Positions 18,887 to 28,873 of a DNA stretch of 64,000 bases are shown in pieces (the stretch's first letter is position 1; each line of letters begins with the position of its first letter). Source of the stretch: Gracilaria domingensis (lineage: Eukaryota; Rhodophyta; Florideophyceae; Gracilariales; Gracilariaceae); contig VCMS01000001.1 in assembly GCA_022539475.1 (NCBI GenBank), positions 434,001-498,000 of the forward strand. The letters are read 5' to 3'. The notes under the pieces were generated by a model. The model was not told the DNA's origin. It did not search any database and worked only from the letters and a program-made list of their open reading frames with translations. The position numbers were made by a program, and so were the translations under genes.

Positions 18887-19984
18887 TCGAAACTGCCTGA
18901 TAGACTTTTCAACCTGGTTTCTTTCGCTCTGACGGATTGCAGGTTTGTGCAGAGATGAACGCGATGAGCGAGAGAGAGTTCCACGACGAAAACTCTGGTT
19001 CGAACACTTGATGAGGAACGATTATGGCGGAAACTTGAATACCCTTGGTACGCAGCAGAGAGCGACTATGCTGGGCCAGGCAGGCCAGGATTTCGCGTTG
19101 GTTTATGGCCTTGGGTTTGCAACCTGCAAGTGCAGTTCGCCAATGATTTCTATCGTCCATCGTGACGAGATGAGCGAAGGAGATCATTCAAAGATTCTTC
19201 ACCTAATGAAAAATCTTTACGTTTATTTTTTTGTTTTTCTTAAAAATATATTTGTCACTGTAGCTTTACCCACATGCGCAGGTAGGATCACAGGCTGTGA
19301 CTTTGGATACAATTCGTGATCACGAGTCGTGATTCACGACGTGACGGCGTTTTTTTTTCGTAGTCGTGTTGTTGTTGCTTTTGTTAATGGAAACGGCGGG
19401 GCTTGATTTTCCGCTCCTACGCGCAGGCTTGCTCAAGACTTTGAGTCAAGAGGGATCAAAGGCAAAGGTTTCTTCGGAAATCAACAAGCATGAGTTGCCA
19501 GGCTGTCTCTAATAGTATGTAGATAACATTCCATGCCTATCGTGAAATCCATTACATGCGGGCAACTCAGAGACCCCAGTTGAAATCGGACAGAAAGTAG
19601 TAGGATGTAATTTTCCTTTTACTTCAATAGCTACCTTTGGTACTCATGGACACACGGTTCAACACTTACTCAAATTCCAACATTGCTCTCTTCAGAAGCG
19701 CCACAGCGTACAGGGTATGTGAAAGCCATTGCCAAGAACCGAGCACGGTTCCATTATGCATGTCTAGCTACGCGTTCATAGTAATGTCTCTCCACACCAG
19801 AATGCTATTCAGAACCTGACTCACCTTGCTAGTGCAACGAAGAAGCAATGGATAATGGTAGACTTCCATGGAGAGACCTCCAATTATGCCACACTGGACA
19901 ATCGCGACAATCTGTATGTTAAGAATCACGTCCATACTTCTGCAGCAAGAAAGCGAAGCATTTAGCTTCTTGCTCTTCCAGACC
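18887..19984. other. Spacer upstream of the plastid-like protein, with a nested palindrome
   Basis: No convincing gene. Frames of 92 and 124 codons overlap on opposite strands near 18909-19319 with no domain. The notable element is the palindromic cluster at 19314-19340. Confidence 0.45.
19314..19340. promoter_or_regulatory. Two adjacent palindromes with four alternating half-sites
   Basis: TCGTGATCACGA (19314-19325) is a perfect 12-base palindrome. It is followed at once by GTCGTGATTCACGAC (19326-19340), a 7-base inverted repeat around one T. The half-sites TCGTGA and TCACGA thus alternate four times. This suggests a dimeric factor site or cruciform; it lies about 430 bp upstream of the 18886 start. 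Function unproven. Confidence 0.35.
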
Positions 19985-20749
19985 TCACAAAGTCTCGTTT
20001 TCCAAGGCAATCAGATTCTGAAAGAACCCTTTTAAGGAAATCGAATCAGCTTCAGAATTGGAAAACGTTGACGTGGTTCTGAAGATTGCCTCAATCGCCC
20101 CACGCTCACCTTTGGGTGAACTTGCCCCGTCGGAGGCTCTTCTTCCCTTAGGGATACCCCATGATTGAACCCCAGCTTCGTCCCGAATCGACAGCCTACG
20201 CGATTCCTTTGCATACCGTTCTGAATGAGAGCGCATAATGTCGAGCGACTTTCTTCGATCATGCGGAGGTTCAATTTCTCGAGTGTTCCTAGTTGAATAA
20301 CTCATTTCTCGCACCGACTGAAGCGTAGGCGGTAAGAGTCCGAGAGATATTCTGCCAGATACTCTCCTTGCTGGGGAATAAATGCTATGCCGCTTCGGTG
20401 TTGCTTCACAACGAACACGATCTTCTGATCCTAGGTGTTTCTTCTTAGATTCCCTCAGTTTCGAGGGATACGTTGTGCTCCGACATGCAAGAGAGTTTCC
20501 AGTAGGTGTAGTTTGGGGAGACTGCACAATTCTCCCCTTCCAACTCGAACTGGAACAACCAGTCTCGCTCCGAGTTTGAAGAACTTCATTTTCGTCATCG
20601 CTGCATGTTTCGAGCTCACGGAAGCGCACTTTAGATAAAACTCGTGAAATCTTCTTGCGTCTTGTTTTCTTGTTGTCTGCACTTGACGGCGAGGCTATAT
20701 TCATCGGGGAAGGGATGCTTGGTTTCTCCTTATCTTTTGCGTTCGACAT
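19985..20749 (-). CDS. Basic, Ser/Arg-rich disordered protein, function unknown
   Basis: A 254-residue frame from ATG 20749. It is rich in Ser, Arg, Lys and Glu with almost no hydrophobic clusters except a short helix at the very end (GFFQNLIALENE). Basic runs near residues 27-35 (NKKTRRKK) could be a nuclear localisation signal. Repeated S/T-P and R-x-x-S motifs (IYSPARR, RRKSLD, SRRLS, GRRASDG) suggest phosphorylation by CDK and basophilic kinases. The reading frame, length and composition fit a real disordered regulatory protein, but no domain names it. An overlapping reverse frame at 20730-21071 shares its start region and could be an upstream exon; I could not find a convincing splice. 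Confidence 0.5.
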   Translation of the reverse strand: MSNAKDKEKPSIPSPMNIASPSSADNKKTRRKKISRVLSKVRFRELETCSDDENEVLQTRSETGCSSSSWKGRIVQSPQTTPTGNSLACRSTTYPSKLRESKKKHLGSEDRVRCEATPKRHSIYSPARRVSGRISLGLLPPTLQSVREMSYSTRNTREIEPPHDRRKSLDIMRSHSERYAKESRRLSIRDEAGVQSWGIPKGRRASDGASSPKGERGAIEAIFRTTSTFSNSEADSISLKGFFQNLIALENETL

Positions 20750-22939
20750 CGAGGACGAGAACGATGCGGTCTTTTTCGTTTCGAAAAGCTAGAACTTTGG
20801 ATCGAAACGACTTACTAAGGTACATCAAGTGTAAGAGCTCTGAAGCCCTTTTTGCAGACGACAGACCTTGCAGATCTTTATGGGATACAAATACAAACGA
20901 ATGCGATACCATCGCTCGTGTACAGCAGTGCAACCTACGTTTGGTTCCTTGATATTGAGATGCTGGGTAAGCTAGTGAAAAGAAGTCAACGTTGGATGGG
21001 TCTTTTGATGTTGAATTGAAATCAAATAACTGCTCTGTGTGTTGTTTAGACGGCAAGTAGGTTTGGTCCATGTGCCATACAAGATAGGCTTGTTAACCTC
21101 TTGACCAGAATACATCCTGAAAAGCTCCGTTGCAAAAAAAATGTACCCAAACTGTCACACAGACAAGCGTAATGTGATGATAACTACGCACAACCGCAAT
21201 TCTACATGAAATGAATTCCTGATTCTGGGTTGACTTGACATTCAATGATAATTCAATACATGAACGCAAACAGGCTGCAGAATGTCTGGGATCCGTCCCG
21301 AGAACCCAGGAGATGAGCAGTAGCGGATTGTGAGATGTTGGGGCCGGGAAATGGCTTGATATGGCAAGGTTTAACCCTCACAACTGGCCTTCCTTGTGAG
21401 AGACCGTCTCTATTATCAGAAGCGCTCTGCACTTCACCGTAGTTAGGAAGTATTTACGAAAGTATATTTACGATACCCACAAATTAAGCCGACTGAGAGC
21501 CGGTGAACAGAGTATGACGGCTGGTCAAGTCTTTCCCTCAGACTTGCCTTTGGAACCACATCTGACCGAGACCACGCTCTCGAAAATATTTACCTTAGGT
21601 TTTATGCTAGATACTGAGGTCCACATGGAACAGAGTACGATATGGGATTGTTGCCAGAGAACTCGTATCGTGGAAGGGAAGATCTAGGACATCTACCCAA
21701 GGGGCATGAGGGAATTTTGCTGGCAAAGCAAGAGCTTCATAGGTCGTATTTGCTTCTTAACAGTTATGAAAAAAGTCAAAGACCTTCCAAAGGTTCGCGC
21801 ATACGTTGCTCTTCAAGGGCGCTTCACAAGTACAAGCGGTTCAAGCGAACGTGAACTTGAAATGAAGCTGGTGCTTAAAAAGTTACTGCAATCATCATCC
21901 ATCAGCGATTGGACAGGTGCCTCCGTTCAACTTCCGACTTATGTTCGTTGAAATCACTTCTGACAGGGGTGAGTGCAATATTGTTGGCGAAAAATGCAAG
22001 TTTGCATCTAACGCCTATTGCAATTGCAGTTATCAAGTCAATTGGTGATTGCAATTTCGTCTTCAGACAAAAGCACGAGCAGCACAATCCCTTCAATCGC
22101 ATATTAGTCAGTTGCTATTCACCATTTCAATACCTATGAACGATCATTCATTCTTGGAACCAAGACTTGCTTCGAAGAGTTCGAGAACGAGCTTTGTCAG
22201 GCTCCTTGAACATATGATTCACAATCGTCCATAATCATTCGACTACGGGCACAAATCCCAAATTAAAGTTGCAGGCACTAAATCCACGTCCTGAACTCCT
22301 CTGAAGTATTGGCTTTTCCGGTAAGCAGTTTCTTCGAGGAACGCTCTACATTTAGTTCTAGTTAAACTAAAGTGCTTACAAAGACAGAGAGAGAAGTCCT
22401 CCTGCGTCTTGGATTTTCTACGAGTCTGACTGTATAATTCATCTTCAACTTCGTTTTCTTCTCTGAACATAACGTTTGCAATCATTAATTGGGATTACTT
22501 ACGTCGAAGACACTCGTGAATTGCATTCATATATGCACGTCGCCACAACCCGCGATTGCAATTAATTGGACTAAATAGTCGATTACTTTCCACCCTTGAA
22601 AAGCCTTCTGTGCAGGCCTTGTTACTGCAAAGGCCGAAGTCTCTCTCTCGCGAAGTGAATTTCCAAGTTTGTAGTTCCTTCGGCAGATATCTCGCAAATA
22701 GCTCAAAGTCTGATTGGGGAAATAAGCTGAAAGAATGATGGAGTACATTACCTGTTCGTTGGTTGCCAAGGTGGACGTGTCTTCCCGCTCCGTTCGCTGG
22801 GTGTGTGGTGCAAAGGTATCGAACGGTATTAAGGATCTTTCCGTTGCTGTTCGCTTCGAAATTTAATGCTTCGAGAAAATACACCCATGCTGAACAGTAA
22901 AAAGCGGATTATGTCGTAAACGATAGATCCAACTCAGCA
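20750..22939. other. 2.2 kb gene-poor region with a repeat copy and unresolved frames
   Basis: Forward frames at 21642-21951 and reverse frames at 22243-22485 and 22495-22884 have partly protein-like composition. A canonical GTAAGT donor followed by a TTCAG acceptor about 40 nt on sits at the boundary of the two reverse frames near 22500, so a small spliced reverse gene is possible. I could not derive a consistent product and do not call one. Repeat copy H lies at about 21348-21437. Confidence 0.4.
21348..21437 (+). repeat. Dispersed repeat family, copy H
   Basis: GGAAATGGCTTGATATGGCAAGG is followed by GGCCTTCCTTGTGAGAGA, then AGAAGCGCTCTGC. The order and spacing match copies B and C at 47.5 and 47.8 kb. 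The part with GGAATTAGACTA seen in A and C is not recognisable here. Confidence 0.5.
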
Positions 22940-23737
22940 ATGCGGGCTTGCGGTATACTCGACACTCCCAGCGTGTTCGGTACGGCTCATGTCTTTCCCG
23001 CCCAGCTTCCAGCACGAAACTTGCTGAGCAAGCGCTCCAAGCCTGCTCCAGGGTTGGTGCACTGCAGTTTTGACGACGACGTCCTTTGCCTAAGCGTTTG
23101 CTTAGACGATATGACTCCGTCTTTGGTTGACGAAGCGTCATCGCGCACCGAAGCAACTGTTCAGATGTGCGCAAAGGCTTTTGAAACGATAGCCACTCAG
23201 CTTCGCCCTGATCTCCCATCCCTTCCGGATTTTGATTTGCCTAACAGTCAGGGCGGAGTATTTGTAACATGGAGCGTTCCGCGTGGAAGAGATTCTCATT
23301 ATTCTCTTCGGGGCTGCATCGGAACGCTTTCACCAGCACCATTGCACATCGCTGTTCCCCGTTATGCGGCTCAGGCTGCGTTTCACGATTCACGCTTCGA
23401 TCCCATTTCTTCTGCGGAATTGTCAAAGCTGAAGGTTGGCGTTAGCGTACTTTCACAGTTTGAGTCTGCAAAAGATGTCTATGATTGGATTACGGGTGTG
23501 CACGGTATAGTATTGTATTTACCCGGAGGCTACTCGGCGACATATCTACCCGAAGTTTGTGCAGAACACCGGTGGACAAAAGAATTTTGTTTGAGGAGCC
23601 TTGCCGAGAAGGCCGGTTTTAGGGGACTCGTGGACGAATCCGTTTTGAATTCCGCTTCTGTAACTCGTTATCAATCTAGCAAGACTGAACTTGCGTTTGA
23701 TGACTACATGGAGCTGGTTGAACGCACTGAACAATGA
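22940..23737 (+). CDS. AMMECR1-domain protein
   Basis: A 265-residue protein from ATG 22940. The AMMECR1 domain fills residues ~65-255. Its hallmark LRGCIGTLSP is at about 122. It is followed by AVPRYAAQAAFHDSRFDPIS, the KVGVSVLSQFE strand, the WITGVHGIVLY turn and YSATYLPEVCAEHRWTKE, all standard for the family. The first ~45 residues are an Ala/Ser/Arg-rich extension that may be an organelle leader or leader read-through; internal Met at the MTPSL site is an alternative start. The family occurs in all domains of life and is often next to radical-SAM and MEMO proteins in prokaryotes. Its biochemical role is not settled, so I give none. Confidence 0.88.
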   Translation: MRACGILDTPSVFGTAHVFPAQLPARNLLSKRSKPAPGLVHCSFDDDVLCLSVCLDDMTPSLVDEASSRTEATVQMCAKAFETIATQLRPDLPSLPDFDLPNSQGGVFVTWSVPRGRDSHYSLRGCIGTLSPAPLHIAVPRYAAQAAFHDSRFDPISSAELSKLKVGVSVLSQFESAKDVYDWITGVHGIVLYLPGGYSATYLPEVCAEHRWTKEFCLRSLAEKAGFRGLVDESVLNSASVTRYQSSKTELAFDDYMELVERTEQ

Positions 23738-23869
23738 GGTTTGTACATCAGCGAATGTGACTTCTTTTCAAGTGATTACCTCTTTGTCTTGTTCTTTTTT
23801 TGTGGGCTTTTAAAAGTCATTGGCAAGAGCTCTGTACTTTGTAAACCTGCCAAAGTTGGATGTGTAACT

Positions 23870-24613
23870 CTAAGCGTCCTCTCCGCTGAAAATCTCTACT
23901 AGCATTCCTTCCCATAGCTCCGCACCTTGATTGCGAATGTAGTATTGCCCAGATGTGTTTCGGAGCTCCTCCAAGATCGCCACCTCAAAACAATGACCGA
24001 AAGCCGATCGCAGGTACCGTTGCTCTTCCCTGTTTAATCCATCAAAGACCAAGCTGTCTAAAGGGTGCTCTAAACGAGATATGACGGTACCTATACGCTG
24101 TACATCATTCTGCTTTATTTCACACGAATCACTGACGGTTGCAGTTGCACCAGGTTCAATGCGCAGTAGCTGCGAACTCCAGAAGCAGTGACTTTGTCTT
24201 CGAGCGACTTCAACGCCAACGCCGTGAACTTCGGAGAAAGGAGAGTCGCAGGCCATGACTGGAACATTTGACTCGATAACTACAAACGCACCAGGAACCT
24301 CGGTTGATGCAATCGAATGCACCAGATTGTTTCGTAATGCTTGAGTGAAACAATCTCCCTTTACGACAACGCATTCGGTGATTTTCTGGCTGGACTTGTC
24401 ATAGTTCGGAGGCTGCAATTCAAAAATAGAAGAAGAAGAAGAGTTATTGGTACTGACGATGCACATGGGCTTTGCGTGGACATGAATTGGGCATACTGTA
24501 TGTGGAGGTAATGTACCGCCACCAACAGTGAAAGTGGATGCTTTGTGGAAAACGAAATGGTGACATTCATGCTCCCAGAGAGGATAAGGCAGATTATCAA
24601 GCAAAGGGGCCAT
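23870..24613 (-). CDS. Unknown protein, possibly beta-helix (cupin-like)
   Basis: The first in-frame ATG is at 24613, giving 247 residues. The N-terminal half has a His-rich patch (HECHHFVFHK, later PIHVHAKPMC) followed by strands, a KGDCFTQALRNNLVHSIAS step and GAFVVIESNVPVMACDSP. Such a spacing of HxH, acidic and late His residues recalls a double-stranded beta-helix, but I cannot show a full cupin motif, and this is only a suggestion. The second half has helical character (LNREEQRYLRSAFGHCFEVAILEELR). No transit peptide or membrane segment is evident. The frame stays open upstream without an ATG, so a further 5' exon cannot be excluded. I do not recognise the family. Confidence 0.55.
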   Translation of the reverse strand: MAPLLDNLPYPLWEHECHHFVFHKASTFTVGGGTLPPHTVCPIHVHAKPMCIVSTNNSSSSSIFELQPPNYDKSSQKITECVVVKGDCFTQALRNNLVHSIASTEVPGAFVVIESNVPVMACDSPFSEVHGVGVEVARRQSHCFWSSQLLRIEPGATATVSDSCEIKQNDVQRIGTVISRLEHPLDSLVFDGLNREEQRYLRSAFGHCFEVAILEELRNTSGQYYIRNQGAELWEGMLVEIFSGEDA

Positions 24614-25139
24614 GTTGCCGGTGACGAACGAGATGAGTCCGAATTCTACAACAGCATTCCGGCGCTCTTGGCCCAAGTATCCAGGCTTGGTTGCTGAAAC
24701 TTAACTAAAGTTCAAATCAGCTTGTATACTTTGCACTTTCATCAGGGTGAACGCTACCCTTGTAGGCCTCGGCGTGTGGTGACCACGAGAATAAAACCAG
24801 CCAGGAAGGGCTTGAGTTCCCGAGATAATATTTTTCTGGAGAACACCTTGGCAATGCAAAATTTGCATCGACTCAACGAACTTCCGTGAGTGACGCAGAG
24901 CAACTGGCAGTGTCCGGCACAGGTTTTCGTAACCAATCCCTCAGAAATGACAGTATTGTCGCAACTGTAAACCGCACGAGCCAAACCATTGACAAAAATC
25001 AAGGCAAGATCTGATCTGCGGGTGCTGACGTAGAAGGTTTATTCTTCTATTTGTTGTTCTTTGGTGTCTACGAAGGCAAGAGCTTCCTACTAGGAGGGCA
25101 ATCCTTGTACATATCGACTCGCGGCGCGCCCTTGGAACA
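24614..25139. other. Divergent promoter spacer
   Basis: It lies between the unknown protein (-) and the S1 protein (+). An 82-codon reverse frame is present without features. Nothing else seen. Confidence 0.45.
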
Positions 25140-25724
25140 ATGCGTACTGAAGTTCAAGCTTTCGTAACTTCCTTGCCATCAGCCCTAATACGCATACCGC
25201 GCTCTCACAATCCTACCGCTTTGACGCCAACTTGCCCACCCAACATGTCTGCCAGGAACTCTGCAACCCCCTCAGATCAATCGGCCAATCCTCGCGCCAT
25301 TCAGCCTCGGCACACCATTCGCAAGGGCCAAATCGTCACCGGAGTGGTAACGAATATAGCGTCCTTCGGCGCCTTCGTGCAGCTGCAAGGAAATCAAGCT
25401 GGATTGATTCACATTTCACAGATTTCAGATAGCTACGTCGAAGACATTTCACGGCATTTGACCGTTGGAGAAAAGGTACAAGTGCGTGTGCTTTCTATTA
25501 ACTCAGATAATGGGCGTATATCTCTCTCTCTAAAACGCGCAACTATTCCAACCGGGAGCGGTTACGATCGAGTTGTGCAACTAGGCGGGGATTGGGGCCA
25601 TCCGTGGGGTGATGATCATGAGACAAGGTTTATGGATCTTGGGCCACGTCCTCCAAGGGGTCCGTACCCATGGGAACCAGATCCATCCCTTTTCGAGCCC
25701 TGGGAAGAGCAGAAGCCGAGCTAA
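25140..25724 (+). CDS. Single S1-domain RNA-binding protein, probably plastid
   Basis: A 194-residue protein. Residues ~1-58 are Ser/Pro/Thr-rich with few acids, like a plastid leader. One clean S1 (OB-fold) domain follows at about 60-134: GQIVTGVVTNIASFGAFVQL, GLIHISQIS, VGEKVQVRVLSIN and GRISLSLKRA. The tail is rich in Gly, Pro, Trp and Asp (GDWGHPWGDD, PYPWEPDPSLFEPWEE). S1 domains of this small stand-alone kind bind RNA or ribosomes in bacteria and plastids. The exact role is open: a plastid ribosome-associated or RNA-stability factor is likely. Its stop codon overlaps the stop of the convergent armadillo gene by four bases. Confidence 0.8.
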   Translation: MRTEVQAFVTSLPSALIRIPRSHNPTALTPTCPPNMSARNSATPSDQSANPRAIQPRHTIRKGQIVTGVVTNIASFGAFVQLQGNQAGLIHISQISDSYVEDISRHLTVGEKVQVRVLSINSDNGRISLSLKRATIPTGSGYDRVVQLGGDWGHPWGDDHETRFMDLGPRPPRGPYPWEPDPSLFEPWEEQKPS

Positions 25725-27796
25725 TACTCTACCGCACTATCTGCATTCGATAGCCGCTCTACCTCCTTCTGAATTTCCTCTCCTTTCAGAATATCCTCGG
25801 CATCCAATGTAGTGTTTCCCACCCGTAAGGCTGTACTCCCTCTACTTGAAGCGGATTCTCGATGTACAAGACTGTTTTCGCGTGAAGAAAACCACCAGGT
25901 ACTAGCAGCACGAGTTAGCTTTCCACTGCTTTCATCCTCGTCATTTCGCCCTAGCCATTTGAACCATATATCCCGTCTACTGTTCTGCCTCTCGGGTTCG
26001 GTATTCGGCATGCGCTTCAGCGTGGCCTGTAAGAACATAACCTGTCGTTCAACTCGTGCGTTACCCTGATGAATTTCGAGCACTTGGTTCAGATGGTCCT
26101 CTATGCCACTGGACTTGATCAAATGGCTGTAGCATTCAAGAAGATTGATCAACATAGCACAGCCATGTTCGTGCACACCTTCCACGTACAAATGATGCTT
26201 CATAGTTGATATCACACCCGCGATTCCGTCTTGTCGTACGCAAAGCCGTTTCGTTTGGACATTGCCATCTGAAATGTTTCTTAGCACTCGGCAAGTGAAC
26301 TCACATATAGTGCATGAAGATTCATGAGTGTCAAGAAGACAAACCATGGTTGCGATGCCGCCGTTTCTAGCAGCTGCGTACTTGTTTCGTCGGTTGTCGT
26401 AGGTCGCATTCGCAAATGCTGGCAAAATGCTCATAACGACATCGGCACATTTGCTCCATCTTTCTAAGCTTGCCGTCAAGAGGGGCATAATCGCACACTC
26501 TGCGATTCGTTGTCGGTTGGTGGCAGTAAACGCCAAGTACCGAAGACAGTTGCATGACAGTATTATGAACTTCTTCGCTACTGCATGCTTAAGCAACCCG
26601 CCTTCAATGCATTCGATGATTCCAGCTTTCCCCAGTTCCTCGCGTCCCAGAGGGTTTCGCCGTAGAAGCTCCCAGCAGAGCTGAAAACAAGCGGTCTGAA
26701 TACTCAAGTATGCGGCATATTGTTCCATTATGGATACTATTGTCTTCCCCAAACCACTCTCACATATCATTATCGTGTTTTGTGAATTATTTGTCGCAAG
26801 AGTGTTCAATGCCAGTAAGCACTGCTCCAAAGCCATGACGTCGTTTCTCCATTTATCCAAGCCAATTGCAAGTGCTGCTGGTGCTTTTAATGAGCCCGCA
26901 AGAGTCTGGTTGAATTCGCACTTGTGACATATGCTGTGCAGCGCGTCACAACAACTTTCGAATAGAGCTGAAGTAACTCTTTCTCTTGTCGAAAAGTTGT
27001 TTAAAATTGCGTTCATGCCATTTCTGTGACCCACTTGCAGCTGGTTTTCTGGATGTTCAAGCGAGACTCTTGCAAGAAAGCGCATTCCAAGTTCTTGAAT
27101 GGCAAGGTCCTCTGCATGGCGTTCCAATGTTTCAATAACGATCTTGATACCTCGATTGTTTCCTACGAAGGTCCTACTTCTTTCATCTGCACAAAGATTC
27201 GTGAGAGACGAGAGTCCATTGCGAAGAGTGCGAGTGTCGTCAAGATTAGATTCCATACTTTCGACAGTTTGAGAAATAATTGTATTACATTGAGCCACTC
27301 CTCCCTGCTTGTGAAAGGCATCTAGATCCTCTGGACCAAGTCCGGAGATCTCAGAAACAATCGCATCCCCATCTGCATTGGATATGATACTCGTCAACGG
27401 TGCTTGAGCGGGGATGTCGCATTGAAGATTACATGGTTCCTTTGATTCCGGTTTGTCCCTAGTTTGGTCTTGCTTGGGTGGTATTCCGCTTTCACATTCG
27501 GTTGCTATGCTAATGCTTGTAATCTTTGAAAGTTCTTTACTTTCGTGGAAGCCTCCTTTTGTCTTCCTCGTTTTCTCCGTTTGCATAGGTGCACTGCGAT
27601 TTTTGTTTAGGCCATGAATATCTCTATCTGAAAGGACAGAGCTGCAAGAAGCTCTATCGGGTTCTCGGAGTGATGCGGGTATCTTCTTAACATCTTGTTC
27701 AGAGAGATGTCGATGGCCTTCACGCTTGCGACTGGACGTCTTTCTACAGAAAACAATTTCAACATTCTCGTCGATGGCTGGCTCTTCTGTCGCCAT
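25721..27796 (-). CDS. Armadillo-repeat protein
   Basis: From the first ATG (27796) the protein has 691 residues. Residues 1-125 are polar, charged and disordered. Residues ~135-600 form a series of ~40-residue helical repeats with armadillo-type spacing, for example LTNLCADERSRTFVGNNRGI, LNTLATNNSQNTIMICESGL, LRYLAFTATNRQRIAECAIM and LRNISDGNVQTKRLC. Such solenoids bind partner peptides. The last ~100 residues are disordered and Ser/Arg-rich with an acidic end. There is no sign of an importin-alpha IBB domain, an F-box or a kinase. The organisation resembles generic protist and algal ARM proteins rather than beta-catenin. No partner can be inferred from neighbours. Confidence 0.8.
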   Translation of the reverse strand: MATEEPAIDENVEIVFCRKTSSRKREGHRHLSEQDVKKIPASLREPDRASCSSVLSDRDIHGLNKNRSAPMQTEKTRKTKGGFHESKELSKITSISIATECESGIPPKQDQTRDKPESKEPCNLQCDIPAQAPLTSIISNADGDAIVSEISGLGPEDLDAFHKQGGVAQCNTIISQTVESMESNLDDTRTLRNGLSSLTNLCADERSRTFVGNNRGIKIVIETLERHAEDLAIQELGMRFLARVSLEHPENQLQVGHRNGMNAILNNFSTRERVTSALFESCCDALHSICHKCEFNQTLAGSLKAPAALAIGLDKWRNDVMALEQCLLALNTLATNNSQNTIMICESGLGKTIVSIMEQYAAYLSIQTACFQLCWELLRRNPLGREELGKAGIIECIEGGLLKHAVAKKFIILSCNCLRYLAFTATNRQRIAECAIMPLLTASLERWSKCADVVMSILPAFANATYDNRRNKYAAARNGGIATMVCLLDTHESSCTICEFTCRVLRNISDGNVQTKRLCVRQDGIAGVISTMKHHLYVEGVHEHGCAMLINLLECYSHLIKSSGIEDHLNQVLEIHQGNARVERQVMFLQATLKRMPNTEPERQNSRRDIWFKWLGRNDEDESSGKLTRAASTWWFSSRENSLVHRESASSRGSTALRVGNTTLDAEDILKGEEIQKEVERLSNADSAVEY

Positions 27797-28873
27797 TGGG
27801 AATGGTAACGTGCTCAGTTCGCACTCCACTTGCGTGAGAAGAAAATATGATGGAAAGAGATATTTTCGTTGGATGCTTGAAGGATTTTGGCCTACGACAG
27901 AGCGCAGCGACGAGTAGAAGAATGGATCCCCTCACTGACAATGAAAACAGCGAACGAACTGCTGTACCGTGGATTAGCAATAGGCAAAGTAAAGTTGCTT
28001 GGGAAATGAATCTGTGCCAAATAACAAGAAAGCGATAATTGCTACAATCCGATATTGGAAGAGATACCGACGGTACATACAGTAGATAATTAGGACTCGA
28101 AGGGACACGACGCGTTCTGCAAAGGTAGCTTCGTGTTACCTGTATGTCAAGACAGAAGGACATCGAAAAACTGACGAGGATGATATTCTGCAAGTTCAGT
28201 TGAATAGTCAGTGTAGTTTACCGTCGTAAACTAAAGGTACCTCAGGTACGACATGGTCTGCAATTACCACTTCATCACCTCGGACAGTAGTTTCTCATTT
28301 CTAATAAAATGTATTCACAGGCACAGCGAGTACTCGGCAAGAACAACAGCAAACACGCCCAATAAAAGCTAAGAGGGTTAGCTTGCCTTTCTAATCATAT
28401 CGAGATCATTCTCGGTAGATGTACGCTCACTAAACATTTCCTTAACCAACGCTCTATTAGAAATACAAAAGTCACACCCGAGCTTCGGAAACATTCCATT
28501 TCGAGTAGAACATCTGCAATCAGAAACCATGCTTTGCTGGCTTAGGAAGAAACAAGTTTGGGGCAGAGCATAGTGAGAAGCTTTCCTTGTATCACGCGAC
28601 AATTATCAAGCATATTTGGAGCTCTCTAAGAAGGAAAGGCAGCGCGAAGCTATACGGCAAAAACCTCTGGCGTGCAAGAGCGAAGTCTATCAACAAAAAC
28701 AGCAATCTGGAATACTGTGTTAATGACGTGTTGCGCTCCATCTCACTTCATACTTCTAGTTTCGCGATGGAACAGAATAATGACATCGTGTCAACTTTTG
28801 TTAACCATCCCATGCATGAAGTACACAGGATATGTCCATAGAGCATCTTATATAACACCTATGCTTTCAGCGC
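27797..28873. other. 1.1 kb spacer between two reverse-strand genes
   Basis: It contains the 5' side of the armadillo gene and the 3' side of the surface-protein gene. A 144-codon reverse frame (27759-28193) is Leu/Ser-rich, overlaps the armadillo start in another frame and looks spurious. Forward frames near 28587-28998 overlap the surface gene's end and are shadows. Confidence 0.45.
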
